DNA of 64,000 nt, from contig JAJRTR010000111.1 in assembly GCA_024278215.1 (NCBI GenBank), positions 1-64,000 of the forward strand. Direction: 5' to 3'. This DNA comes from a bacterium (GTDB lineage Bacteria; UBP15; UBA6099; JAJRTR01). The notes under the pieces are model-generated. The model did no database searches and was not told the DNA's origin. It worked only from the letters and a program-made list of their open reading frames with translations. This document shows positions 47,201-54,605 of the stretch, one piece after another; position 1 is the first letter of the stretch; every line of letters begins with the position of its first letter. A program made the translations under genes and the position numbers.

Positions 47201-49725
47201 CGGACCTCGTTGCGCCGGATGCGCCCGAGGGCCTCGCGGCCACCCCGATGTCCAACGCTCAGGTCGGACTCGGCTGGAAGGTTTCCAGCGAAGACGACAT
47301 CGAATGCTACATACCTTATTACAGTACATCCTCGGCCGAGGGCAGTTTCACGGCGATTACTCTCGATCCTTCCGACGAAGGCTACCACACTGTGGTTAAT
47401 TTATATTCGGAAACAATCAAGTGTATCACGGAACCTTACTATATAGACGACGATAGAATTGCCGGCATCGGTTACTACTTCAAAGTCGCGGCTGTCGACA
47501 ACAACGGCAACGTCAGCACGAAATCAAGTTACGCATACATCACGCCCACAGTTACGGACACTACAGCGCCTGCTGTTCCCGACGATGTATACACCAGACC
47601 GGGATTCGACCGTGGCGAATCCGGGGGATCAGTCGTAGCAGGTGAGGACGACGACGGAGACGGATTCATAGACGACACAACCGTCGGCCTGGGCCAGGTG
47701 GAAATATACTGGACGAGAAGTGTCGAGCCGGATGTCGAAAACTACGAAATCTACAAGCTCTCACCGCCCGACACCGCCGACTGCACCTGCGACATAGAAA
47801 ACGACCCCAACGGCGACTGCGACAGCGACGAAACGCCCAACAAGCTGGACGACTGTCCCTGCACACCCACAAGCGCAAACACGAGTCAGTTCGGAAGTTA
47901 CAGCCTGCTCGTGACGCGCAGCGCCGCACAGTCCTGCCCCTCCACAAAGGGCTATCCAGTCAACACTCATGCTTCTGATATATGCTACTACAAAGATATT
48001 ACCGAAGAAGGTGTGTGCCAGGGTTCGCGCTACTGGTATGCAATTGTTCCTGTCGACGAAAACGGCAATTCCACTGCTCTGAACAAGAACAACGCGGTAG
48101 CTGTGACTCCACCGGTCGTGGAAGACACGACAGCGCCGGAAAAACCCGCAAAACCGACCATCGCGCAGAACGAAGCAGGCACGGCCCTGGTCGTCAAGTT
48201 CACAGAGAACGACATGACAGCCGACGACAACGTCGATATACAGGGTTATATGATCTATCGCGACAATCTGCCTAACGGCAGCTTCACTACCAAGGTAGCG
48301 ATAATGAACAACATCGACGAACTCAACTACTGCACTGCCGTGAATCAGCCGCCGTGCTACTGCGACGAAGTCGACGCGACAAAAGCTTGCTTCCTCGACA
48401 TCAGCGTCGTGCAGAACAAGCGGTACTACTACAAAGTATCCGCTTTCGACATGGTCGGAAACATAAGCGAACCGTCAGACTGGAACTTCGCTCTGGCTTC
48501 GCCCAGCGCCCCGGATGCCGTCGATACTTTCGTCGCCAACCCCATGGCGGGTGTGGACTATTCACTTACTCTCTTCTGGGACGGCACGGAACTGTTGAAC
48601 GACCCGAATGTAGCAGGATTCATGATATGGCGGGCCGCGGCCGAAGATGGTTCATACAGCATCATCGATCCGTATCCCGACACGACAGCCGTGGAAAAAT
48701 TCCGAACCACCACATATATTGATACTGGTCTCGTCCAGGGAAACACCTACTGGTACATGATAATAACCGAGTCGCAGGACGGCACGGAAAGCCCCTCTGT
48801 GAAGACGTGTGGCGTGCCCGGCGAAGACATGTTCCCGCCGCTCACACCCACCGGCCTCCTCACCACTCCCGGCAACGCACAGGTGTCATTGGCGTGGGCC
48901 GCGAACACAGAGACCGACCTTGCAGGCTACAATGTCTACAGGGCCACCACGAACGAGCCGAATGCATTCACAAAGATCAATTCCGCCACCGTGACGCAGC
49001 CTTTCTACAGCGACACCACTGTAACCAACAGTACGAGATATTACTATTGTGTGACGTCCTACGACAACTCACAATCGTTCGACACGCAGGGTTGCTACGA
49101 AGACACGATCAACGAGAGCGCCTGCTCGACCGTCAAGAGCGCCACACCGACACCTGTCGGCGTCGGCGGAAGCTCCTCCAGACAGGTCGTTCTGAATAGA
49201 GGCTGGAACATTCTCGCCGTGCCTGAGATTGACGGAACATCGGCCGGCAGAATTACCCCTGACGCTGCCAGAACGGATGCCATGAAGAACAGATTCTTCA
49301 AACTTTCAAGCAAAGCGGAAGGCTATAAAATGCAATCCTTCGACGATGCGTCGATATATGCGGGCGAAGCAATGTGGTATTACGCCGACACAGATGGTGA
49401 AGTGCTGGAATATGACGGCGAGTTGTTCTCCGGAACCTTCTTCGATGTGAATCTTGAAAAAGGCTGGAACATGGTCGGCAACCCGTTCCACTCGGCGATT
49501 CATTGGTTCAATGGCTACATCCAGGTGTCCACGGACGGAGGTAATACCTTCATGCCCCTCAAGGACGCTGTGGATTCCGGTATTGTCCTGTCCGCGAAGA
49601 AATATGTCCCGGATTCGGGATACAGGGAAATCCCCTATGGAGAAAGCAACATAGTATCCTACTTCAGGGGTTTCTGGGTAAATGTTTCGCAACCGGTTGT
49701 TATACGGGTTACAGGTTCAAACTGA
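41257..49725 (+). CDS. Giant secreted multi-domain protein (FN3 repeats, calcium-binding motifs)
   Basis: The 2822-residue protein has a signal peptide (about 1-26). Residues ~27-680 form a unique Cys-containing region. Thrombospondin-3-like acidic repeats lie near 680-720 and 2175-2195 (DCDEDGFLNSTDSCPC, DCDSDETPNKLDDCPC). A MopE-type motif NGRDDDLDGTVDEGC is near 1001, and DNDGDGVIDEEQENGIDDDA near 1548. From ~1070 on, about nine fibronectin type III modules alternate with short Cys-rich inserts; several open with TTAP-x-xP-like linkers (near 1398, 1668, 1986, 2100, 2287, 2522). The C-terminus (~2640-2822) holds two GWN motifs (GWNILAVP, GWNMVGNPF). It is probably a surface adhesin or matrix protein; no sorting signal is evident. 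Confidence 0.85.
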   Translation: MRQGLGREILLTVVVVLLAATTAKANFLLPVESMCNYRSLMDDDCVICENVQNFTRDFPMGKGFAPNISDVTILRGSPYPSEVVSVQVTATTDGGATDQLPKSAQSILWGQIAFSMSGGNSWYTNNYDKGTNQHGDERIGTGIPMDFFKHEVLTVKNQGNVRYKQYISVLKPWAVSPEDDAFKYGVELSDPKDTPAPNRWCGLDASKCNKAAYPAPYAVDCPYGFTCPLYDIYPPNTGETAGPWPTPYCDQADGNCNVPGFPEGGGDLLDYFPSLDPDPDTDYPSIPGAPLVRVNGVPAIDCSLYNGVVNEYLEAMGVTASDLISGEKLHPLCDSPVDKDIQAVYDRFGIYAYKLVPGQGMVRFTEALDMLDVVDATFYSADMKVWTAKIDMSEAPFNAQNTVGGSFILHPTFMDTCGNLASGAQSPPYPPAIPGESNEAYVGVFDYYYDQIPTDQDAMKQVIDDDPLTQCSATDTLCPADGIPRDERVECDDPNCECCYNECSPTYCTYNGATRPDVSAQCNPIGDNANPPGCGPEHWGERGMAEIREFKISHSASNLYVKMSVQGKVQFGCYGGWYPVIGCNQWAFGGGEQASKFHGYSWQFLNLETQGTFYLIVIPDIPVYGAIPLFMDLNKLLGELMGSNYDGMELEQYADGGGCKKPGEDEEPLDPCEEIGCTPESNPTGDCDEDGFLNSTDSCPCSAGGDDSEDGCPPPDPDPGGDPLGPYKCPACTIENTGGDLYVEMGLEETLGLTDTYHAMAMFLSVHDLDVDWILYYACLKGYNLTGLAQDQSPRIQYYMLGDVAKTTVTLSQDYTAPKMPMYAQACLGRCDEPEPDPDNPDGYDNDCDLDVVEPVHDLAVDEGYDPTATQIEFSFQEVVSNNDPLKTDLTDLGGYEIQVSRDRDGPYETYYVMCADDAGADCYGRTTTNEEYLAGVVHNRDIPSLDEPYDGTNICSFAEHNTPREVRNRFPDPFDWQEPYSGYGFPGEPISCVIDTDCDPVHNGRDDDLDGTVDEGCWATNCIDDTTQLAADGQSYWFRVRAFDLPKPIDATSTALVNYSDYTEPVGATILRNTLPPAKPDEVAAYAMADGGKAKVVWNPNVEYDMGGYMVYRCPANPLDAVKMTLDGTLDTYCANDDNYRQIIPEIMDDLNGYLVDDGMGYRETGLGTGATATALLSCPNGTDPSTYVNSDGFYIKDDNCNWIESTDDVGVDGEAGTGDLGEGDHVPTPAIPGLYPGEPHAYEWIDCSDLTKNGITNEDLKLCGNIETPGAWFDNSDPLFSSDEVALHLFDVTADPNYDEALHAPVIFYNGLVDGYKYYYKIKAIDAPYLGDGYNDISTTDNCDDGLTAYAEGPPPTGCVNPIEERTCDDKAIAYDWTSGGNCSEISDVMEVIPADTQPPQKPMAVQAQIAKSGKSVTLTWETPVTDRTQDHFNIYRAVGNERLYACVHGGCSTPPYTAGCACDPNSSTQQCNTGYICDVPYKICTNPPYYSVTPQSTGCDSVPYNDGCICTDDSDCNTGMSCTNQYSICRLENEPPGYPLKNDLLDNDGDGVIDEEQENGIDDDADGLIDEDTGERTSTEWKIGECPTPDYPYYSAVNEYLQERIITNSFVDNSIKRDTTYYYRISGVDNAKYDPLDFQTEITDVDPPPPNEGTRSFSIIVNTVDSEAPAQVGGACTHPITHLPMPCADRLDETFATSETSLPVSCANEATMASTDTDMYGNQITVWWYRSSDEDIQGYYIYRAADTAGTGVEPPAGAFEQINQTMIAQTASTGSAQTLCYKDVGLDNNTDYYFSVTAIDTHGNESYLSEVTGPIQAKDTTPNIKPMWGTSVGITSDVNGLKLTLEWMAHVTNCSAYSSPSSCNAVQTCYWTSSCEMLDTEKDFSHFLVYRDEDDNDICDEDELLGSSGTCTTDAQCGSDTCVNGFCCDGSDSCNGELTESTYVDEAVTKGVEEMYCIRAVDENGNLSDLSDSLAATPTDLVAPDAPEGLAATPMSNAQVGLGWKVSSEDDIECYIPYYSTSSAEGSFTAITLDPSDEGYHTVVNLYSETIKCITEPYYIDDDRIAGIGYYFKVAAVDNNGNVSTKSSYAYITPTVTDTTAPAVPDDVYTRPGFDRGESGGSVVAGEDDDGDGFIDDTTVGLGQVEIYWTRSVEPDVENYEIYKLSPPDTADCTCDIENDPNGDCDSDETPNKLDDCPCTPTSANTSQFGSYSLLVTRSAAQSCPSTKGYPVNTHASDICYYKDITEEGVCQGSRYWYAIVPVDENGNSTALNKNNAVAVTPPVVEDTTAPEKPAKPTIAQNEAGTALVVKFTENDMTADDNVDIQGYMIYRDNLPNGSFTTKVAIMNNIDELNYCTAVNQPPCYCDEVDATKACFLDISVVQNKRYYYKVSAFDMVGNISEPSDWNFALASPSAPDAVDTFVANPMAGVDYSLTLFWDGTELLNDPNVAGFMIWRAAAEDGSYSIIDPYPDTTAVEKFRTTTYIDTGLVQGNTYWYMIITESQDGTESPSVKTCGVPGEDMFPPLTPTGLLTTPGNAQVSLAWAANTETDLAGYNVYRATTNEPNAFTKINSATVTQPFYSDTTVTNSTRYYYCVTSYDNSQSFDTQGCYEDTINESACSTVKSATPTPVGVGGSSSRQVVLNRGWNILAVPEIDGTSAGRITPDAARTDAMKNRFFKLSSKAEGYKMQSFDDASIYAGEAMWYYADTDGEVLEYDGELFSGTFFDVNLEKGWNMVGNPFHSAIHWFNGYIQVSTDGGNTFMPLKDAVDSGIVLSAKKYVPDSGYREIPYGESNIVSYFRGFWVNVSQPVVIRVTGSN

Positions 49726-49762
49726 CACGGCAAACCGCCGGAATGACATATAAAGGAAACCA

Positions 49763-49800
49763 TAATCAGCAGCGGCGCGCGCCGTTGCTGATTTTTTATA
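49763..49800 (+). terminator. Rho-independent terminator of the giant protein gene
   Basis: AATCAGCAGCGGCG / CGCCGTTGCTGATT (with one G-U or mismatch) forms a long stem followed by TTTTTT, 40 bp past the stop. Confidence 0.9.
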
Positions 49801-49910
49801 ACTGCCGCTTTTTGGGGTTTCAGGCTCATAGTTCGACGTAAGCAGGAGCAGCTTTTCGTTCAACCACTATGTATTACAATAAAGTAACGCACGAAAGCAG
49901 GTAGCTCAAA

Positions 49911-51413
49911 ATGAAATGCCGGAAATGTGACCGCGAAGTTAAAGAAGGCGTGAAATTCTGTCCGGGATGCGGCAGTGAAATACCCTCGAAGCCGGAGAGC
50001 GCGCCGCCCCGGAAACGTCCGATAAAAAGGGCGACCGCACCGAAACCCAAAAGCGAATACCTTGAGAAAAAAAAGATCGAGCGGGCGAAAGCCGCCGCCA
50101 GGCAATTGTGGACGATTTTCATCATAGTCATAATCGGTGCCGTCGTTTTCTACTTCCTGATGATCGGGATAAACACCTACAGGATCGAGAAAGCTTTTAA
50201 AACCTGCGAACTCAACAGACGTACCGGAAACTATAGTGAAGGCATAGAGAGTTGCAAATATGTCGTAAGCAGAAAACCACGCCATAAAAAAGCATGGCTC
50301 GAACTCGCCCGCTGCCATCTGGGAACAGATACGATACTTCAGGACGAGGCGTACAAACGTGTGATAGAGGTAACGAAAGACGCGCTCGACTGGGTGAAAA
50401 CTTCCGATATCTACGCGATCCGAGGACAGGCGTTTTATTTCCTCGGGAATCTCGACAAGGCGTCGGAAGCCCTGGAAAAAGCGCTCGCCCTGGATTACGG
50501 CAACAGGCTCGCCCATCAGTATCTCGGCTACATTCTAAGCGAGCAGGACAAGCGGGAGGCGGCCATCAAGCACCTCGCAATCAGTCTGAAAGGCGCGTCG
50601 AGAGTCGAATCGATAGAGATAAACGAGGAGATCGGGGACCTCTACTACCGGTCCGCGCAATTCAAGGATGCCATTGATTACTATCTTGCTGTTCAGAAAG
50701 CTGATTACAACGAATTGAATGTTTGCATCAAGTTGTCAAAGGCTTATGTCGGCATAAAAGAGCTCGGAAAAGCTATCCAGGAAGCCTCGCGTTGCAGCCA
50801 GATCGCGCCCGAGAACAAGAACGCCGTCAGACTCAAACAGAAAATATCTTCATACAAGGACCGGCTCGACACAATTTTCTTCATTTCCAAAAGAAAATCG
50901 GTAGACGATTCGTTCGTCCTCATATACAGCGCTTTGCTGTCGCACATCGAAAAGATAAACGACGACCCTTCCGCTTTCGTCGGCCAGGAAGACCACGCTC
51001 TCGACGAGATGATCCGTGACGCAAAAGAATTGTACAACAACTACAGCACCCTCAAACCGCCTGCCGAGTATTACCATATTCATACATTCACACTTACTGC
51101 CTCCATGACTCTGATCGACACGATGAACTACCTTAAGAAGTACCTTGCGCGGGCCGAACCCGAGACGCTCCGGGGGCTTACACGTCAACTCGACAACCTC
51201 AACAAAACGTATGAAAAACTCGTGGAAATGTGGGATAACGAGTCAAGGCAGCTTAATATCGATGACATGATGGCCGAGGCTGAGAAAATCAGGAACGCCA
51301 CCGGCACGAAAGCCATTCCATTCCCCATAGATATAAAAATACCGAAAGCGGCGACCGGAACGGAAGCTATACCGGAAAATAAAACTGTCGAAGAAAACGA
51401 TAAAAAAGAGTGA
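49911..51413 (+). CDS. Zinc-ribbon, single-pass membrane TPR protein
   Basis: The 500-residue protein has an N-terminal zinc ribbon (CRKC and CPGC, Cys3/6/17/20), a basic linker, one membrane helix (about 64-86: IFIIVIIGAVVFYFLM) and then TPR units (about 95-310, for example AIRGQAFYFLGNLDKASEALEKALAL). A helical C-terminal region of unknown type follows. The zinc ribbon should face the cytoplasm and the TPR part the periplasm if the positive-inside rule holds, since the linker KKRIERAK-like segment is basic. Function is unknown. It follows the giant secreted protein gene after a terminator. Confidence 0.78.
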   Translation: MKCRKCDREVKEGVKFCPGCGSEIPSKPESAPPRKRPIKRATAPKPKSEYLEKKKIERAKAAARQLWTIFIIVIIGAVVFYFLMIGINTYRIEKAFKTCELNRRTGNYSEGIESCKYVVSRKPRHKKAWLELARCHLGTDTILQDEAYKRVIEVTKDALDWVKTSDIYAIRGQAFYFLGNLDKASEALEKALALDYGNRLAHQYLGYILSEQDKREAAIKHLAISLKGASRVESIEINEEIGDLYYRSAQFKDAIDYYLAVQKADYNELNVCIKLSKAYVGIKELGKAIQEASRCSQIAPENKNAVRLKQKISSYKDRLDTIFFISKRKSVDDSFVLIYSALLSHIEKINDDPSAFVGQEDHALDEMIRDAKELYNNYSTLKPPAEYYHIHTFTLTASMTLIDTMNYLKKYLARAEPETLRGLTRQLDNLNKTYEKLVEMWDNESRQLNIDDMMAEAEKIRNATGTKAIPFPIDIKIPKAATGTEAIPENKTVEENDKKE

Positions 51414-51515
51414 GGCGATTGTAACCGTTCATGGGGGGCATTGGAAATAATGCGTTAAACACCTGGAGATTCATCGCTTCGCTCAGAATGACATACACAC
51501 GGATTTTGAGTTTAA

Positions 51516-51640
51516 CGGTACTGTCAGAAAATCCTGGAATGCAAAAACATCAGTTTTTGCGAAATGCGACTTCTTCACAGTTGCAACGACATAGTCGTTG
51601 CATTCCAGAAATTTCAGATGTTCCATTGCGAACAGTTACC
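51516..51640 (-). repeat. 125-bp three-hairpin repeat, copy 2
   Basis: This is the reverse complement of 36946-37070. The core hairpins are preserved: GCAACGAC-ATA-GTCGTTGC (on this strand) and GCAAAAAC-ATCA-GTTTTTGC. Differences fall in loops and flanks, while both 8-bp stems and the TGGAATGC / GCATTCCA ends are kept. Confidence 0.9.
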
Positions 51641-51693
51641 TGTGAATGGAAACCACTTTTATATGGGGATGTATCCGTGAACGGTTCGACAGT

Positions 51694-52071
51694 TCAGCTT
51701 TTATCCGGGGCCGCCGCTTCATTCAGCGCGTCGTCTACCGTATCGAATATCTTGAAAACGCTGTAGAAATTCAGAAGCCTGAAGAGTTCTTTTATCGGTT
51801 GCGAAAGTCCCGTGATCACAACGTCGCATCCCTGTGATTTTACATATTTCTTTATCGCGACGAGAGTACCGAGGCTCACGCTGTCTATGAGTTCTACATT
51901 CGACAGGTCGAGAATAATGTTGCATGATTGCTTATCTATATGAAGCTTGACTTCCTGCAGGAATCTTTTTGAAGTCCTGAAAGTGATTTCGCTGAGCAGA
52001 ACACGTATTACGAGACAGTCCTTTTTACGTTCTATATCGAGTTTGATTTCATCAGTAGCGTTGTCCGGCAT
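51694..52071 (-). CDS. STAS-domain anti-sigma antagonist-like protein
   Basis: The 125-residue protein is a single STAS domain with the switch motif NVELIDSVSLGTLVA: Ser follows Asp as in SpoIIAA and RsbV, where that Ser is phosphorylated. The usual Gly two residues later is Ser. The family works by partner switching with a serine kinase/anti-sigma factor; no such kinase is adjacent. It is the last gene of a leftward STAS / small protein / STAS cluster, though a gap separates it from the other two. Confidence 0.88.
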   Translation of the reverse strand: MPDNATDEIKLDIERKKDCLVIRVLLSEITFRTSKRFLQEVKLHIDKQSCNIILDLSNVELIDSVSLGTLVAIKKYVKSQGCDVVITGLSQPIKELFRLLNFYSVFKIFDTVDDALNEAAAPDKS

Positions 52072-52112
52072 GTTGCTTCCCTTCTATTCACACTGCTGCG
52101 CTGGTGAAACTC

Positions 52113-52313
52113 TTACCAGTACATGTCGATAGTCATATATCGTTCCAGGCTGTCTGTGCGAGCAGTCCACGGGCCGTTGCTTGTGAGAGCGTCCCGCTCG
52201 ACATCGGCGGTTTCAAAGGCGACGGCCATCATCTGCGCCCATGTTTTAAGCTCATACATTGTGCCGGCAATGTATGCGGTCTGCACAGACATCGCTCCGA
52301 GACTATAAGCCAT
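52113..52313 (-). CDS. Small hypothetical protein between two STAS genes
   Basis: The 66-residue frame starts MAYSLGAMSVQTAYIAGTMY and ends MTIDMYW. Its ATG (52311-52313) overlaps the end of the upstream STAS gene by 11 bp and is preceded by GAGGGGGC, a good ribosome site, which is the main support for a real gene. I recognise no domain and no membrane segment. Its position between two STAS genes on the same strand suggests co-expression, perhaps as an accessory factor; that is inference. Confidence 0.5.
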   Translation of the reverse strand: MAYSLGAMSVQTAYIAGTMYELKTWAQMMAVAFETADVERDALTSNGPWTARTDSLERYMTIDMYW

Positions 52314-52668
52314 CTTCAGCCCCCTCTTTACTCATGTTTTCTATTGCCGCATCAATTGTATCATAAAGTTTCATTATCCGGTCCAGCCGCAGCACCCTGA
52401 AAAGTTCCTTCACCTTCTCGTCCGGTGCCACCAGCGTCATATCGCCGCCGAGCCGCCTCGTGTACAGCAGCAGCGGCACCAGCATCCCCAGGCTCAGGCT
52501 GTCCATAAACTTCACTTTCGACAGGTCCAGCACTATCAGGCTGTTCATGTCGCTGATCGAGCCTTTTATCTTGTTGAATACTTCTTCATAGTTGCTGAAT
52601 TGCACTACATCCACGAGTATCGTGATTATTCGAAACCCTTCCCTGTCCTGTACTCTTACATATATCAT
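52303..52668 (-). CDS. Second STAS-domain protein of the cluster
   Basis: The 121-residue STAS protein has the motif KVKFMDSLSLGMLVPLLL, again with Asp-Ser retained and Ser replacing the usual Gly. It shares with the protein at 51694 the C-terminal pattern KELFRxLxxxxxxKxxDTxDxA, so the two look like diverged paralogues. I start at the ATG at 52666-52668, with AGGA upstream; 29 more in-frame codons upstream are basic and cysteine-rich and look non-coding. It heads the leftward cluster. Confidence 0.85.
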   Translation of the reverse strand: MIYVRVQDREGFRIITILVDVVQFSNYEEVFNKIKGSISDMNSLIVLDLSKVKFMDSLSLGMLVPLLLYTRRLGGDMTLVAPDEKVKELFRVLRLDRIMKLYDTIDAAIENMSKEGAEDGL

Positions 52669-52898
52669 TACATATCCTAATCCATGTGTTCGGTGCGAAA
52701 ACACGCAGGAACAATGAAACAGGCTCAAACGCGGCCTTTTATATTTCTTCGGCACAAACGCGGTCCGACTTTAGCTTTTTTCATGTTTTCCGGCATGTTC
52801 TGTTTTTACAGGTACTATACAATTGCCCCGGCTGTATCCGTTTCTTTACCTTTTCATTTTAATGTATAATAATTCGGAAAGATGCGTAAAAAAGAAAA

Positions 52899-53207
52899 AT
52901 GCCGGACAAGAGGGAAATGGGACTCGAGAATTCTTTCCATATTAAATGCCTGGTCGTGAAAAAAGAGCGCGAATACCACGGTCGTGTCGAGGCGATTCTG
53001 CAAAATATTTCCGGCGTCGCAGTGCCTCCCGCCGTCCTGCTCCTGAATTTCTATGATCCCCAGGGTAGAATCCGCGACAGGGTGAATATCGCCCTGAAAG
53101 AGTTCCGTGCCGGGGAAGAAAGAACTGTCTCTGTGCTTTTCAGACTGAAAAACGATGAGTTTTTTGCATATAAGGCCACAATCCAGGCGGTCGGTGGGCC
53201 GCGGTAA
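52899..53207 (+). CDS. Small hypothetical beta-rich protein
   Basis: The 102-residue protein has the pattern of a single beta-sandwich domain (VVKKEREYHGRVEAILQNISG, VLLLNFYDPQGRIRD, FRAGEERTVSVLFRL), reminiscent of FxLYD or DUF3426-type domains that follow local non-covalent surface interactions. I do not recognise it with certainty. There is no signal peptide. The start may be the ATG at 52917 instead. A TATAAT lies at 52865-52870, about 30 bases upstream. It precedes hom by 80 bp in the same direction. Confidence 0.55.
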   Translation: MPDKREMGLENSFHIKCLVVKKEREYHGRVEAILQNISGVAVPPAVLLLNFYDPQGRIRDRVNIALKEFRAGEERTVSVLFRLKNDEFFAYKATIQAVGGPR

Positions 53208-53287
53208 TCCGGCCTGGCAAACCGGCCCCGCGGCGGCGGAACAACTGAAGGCCGAAATCGTTATATAAACACCGGAGGTTTTGTGCA

Positions 53288-54577
53288 GTGAAGGAGAATA
53301 TAGTAAATCTCGGACTTTTTGGGTTCGGTACTATCGGCGCGGGCGTTGTGCGGCTGCTCGATGCCAACGCCGATGTGATAGAGGAGAAAACCGGCTCGAA
53401 ACTCGCGCTGAAAAAAATCGTCGACATCGACACGGAAACCGACCGGGGCGTCGAATTGCCCGAAGGCGTTCTTTCGGCGGACGCGGCGGACATTATCGAC
53501 AACGACGATATTGGCATTGTGATAGAACTGATCGGCGGCGCGGGAGTCGCCCGGGAAATAGTTGCAAACGCGCTCCAAAAAGGCAAACATGTCGTGACTG
53601 CCAACAAAGAGCTTATCGCGAAACATGGACCGGAACTTGTGCGGCTTGCCGGGCAGAACGGTGTGCGCATCCTTTTCGAGGCCAGCGTGGGAGGCGGGAT
53701 ACCCGTGCTCACTCCGCTGCTCGGTTGTCTCCGCGGCAACCGCATCAACAGGGTGCTCGGCATCGTTAACGGAACCACCAATTATATACTTACGCAGATG
53801 GAAGCGACCGGCGCTGATTTCGATGTAATACTTAAGGAAGCGCAGGAACTCGGCTACGCGGAGGCTGATCCCACAAACGATATCGAGGGTTTCGACGCCG
53901 CGTATAAAGCCGTTATTCTCGCCTCGGCGGCTTTCGGCAAGAAGGTCGATGTCTCCTCGATCATGCGTGAAGGCATAACGAAAGTCGGCATGGCGGATAT
54001 GGAATATGCCCGCGAGCTGGGCTACACGATAAAGCTGCTCGCCGTGCTCGAGGACAACGGTGCCGCCGTGGACGTGCGAGTGCATCCATGCCTCCTGCCG
54101 TGCTCGCATCCGCTTGCTTCGATTAATGGTGTGCTGAACGCGGTGTATCTCGAAGGCGACCCCATCGGGCCGCTGATGTTTGTGGGGCAGGGCGCCGGTC
54201 CGTCCGCGACGAGCAGCGCCGTCATAGGCGATGTCCTCGAACTGCTGACATCCGGCACATCCGCCGCGGGCGGCACTGCGTGGAACATATTCGCCGACTC
54301 CGAACTTGCGCCGGTCACCAGCGTTTCAAACGCTTTTTATATGCGGCTCACCGTCTCGGATATGCCCGGCGTGCTCGCGGATGTGGGCGGTTGTCTTGGC
54401 AGACTCGATGTGAGCCTGGCTTCTGTGGTGCAGAAAAAGACCGACGGCAAAAGCGCCGAACTCGTAATGCTCACGCACTCTGTGAACGAAGGCAATATGG
54501 CGAAGGCGCTCGAGCAGCTTAAAGACCTTAAATGCGTGGAGACAATATCGACCGCCCTCAGGGTGTTCGATTCCTGA
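53288..54577 (+). CDS. hom: Homoserine dehydrogenase
   Basis: The 429-residue protein has the NAD(P)-binding GLFGFGTIGAGVV, the central KGKHVVTANKELIAKHG, GGGIPVLTPLL and GIVNGTTNYILTQM, and a C-terminal ACT domain (RLTVSDMPGVLADV). It reduces aspartate semialdehyde to homoserine; the ACT domain usually gives feedback control by threonine. It starts at a GTG (53288) with GGAGG upstream. The apgM-type gene follows after 28 bp, a pairing seen where an apgM-like enzyme is proposed to act as homoserine kinase. Confidence 0.96.
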   Translation: MKENIVNLGLFGFGTIGAGVVRLLDANADVIEEKTGSKLALKKIVDIDTETDRGVELPEGVLSADAADIIDNDDIGIVIELIGGAGVAREIVANALQKGKHVVTANKELIAKHGPELVRLAGQNGVRILFEASVGGGIPVLTPLLGCLRGNRINRVLGIVNGTTNYILTQMEATGADFDVILKEAQELGYAEADPTNDIEGFDAAYKAVILASAAFGKKVDVSSIMREGITKVGMADMEYARELGYTIKLLAVLEDNGAAVDVRVHPCLLPCSHPLASINGVLNAVYLEGDPIGPLMFVGQGAGPSATSSAVIGDVLELLTSGTSAAGGTAWNIFADSELAPVTSVSNAFYMRLTVSDMPGVLADVGGCLGRLDVSLASVVQKKTDGKSAELVMLTHSVNEGNMAKALEQLKDLKCVETISTALRVFDS

Positions 54578-54605
54578 AACAACACACCTGAACGGAATCC
54601 TGGAT

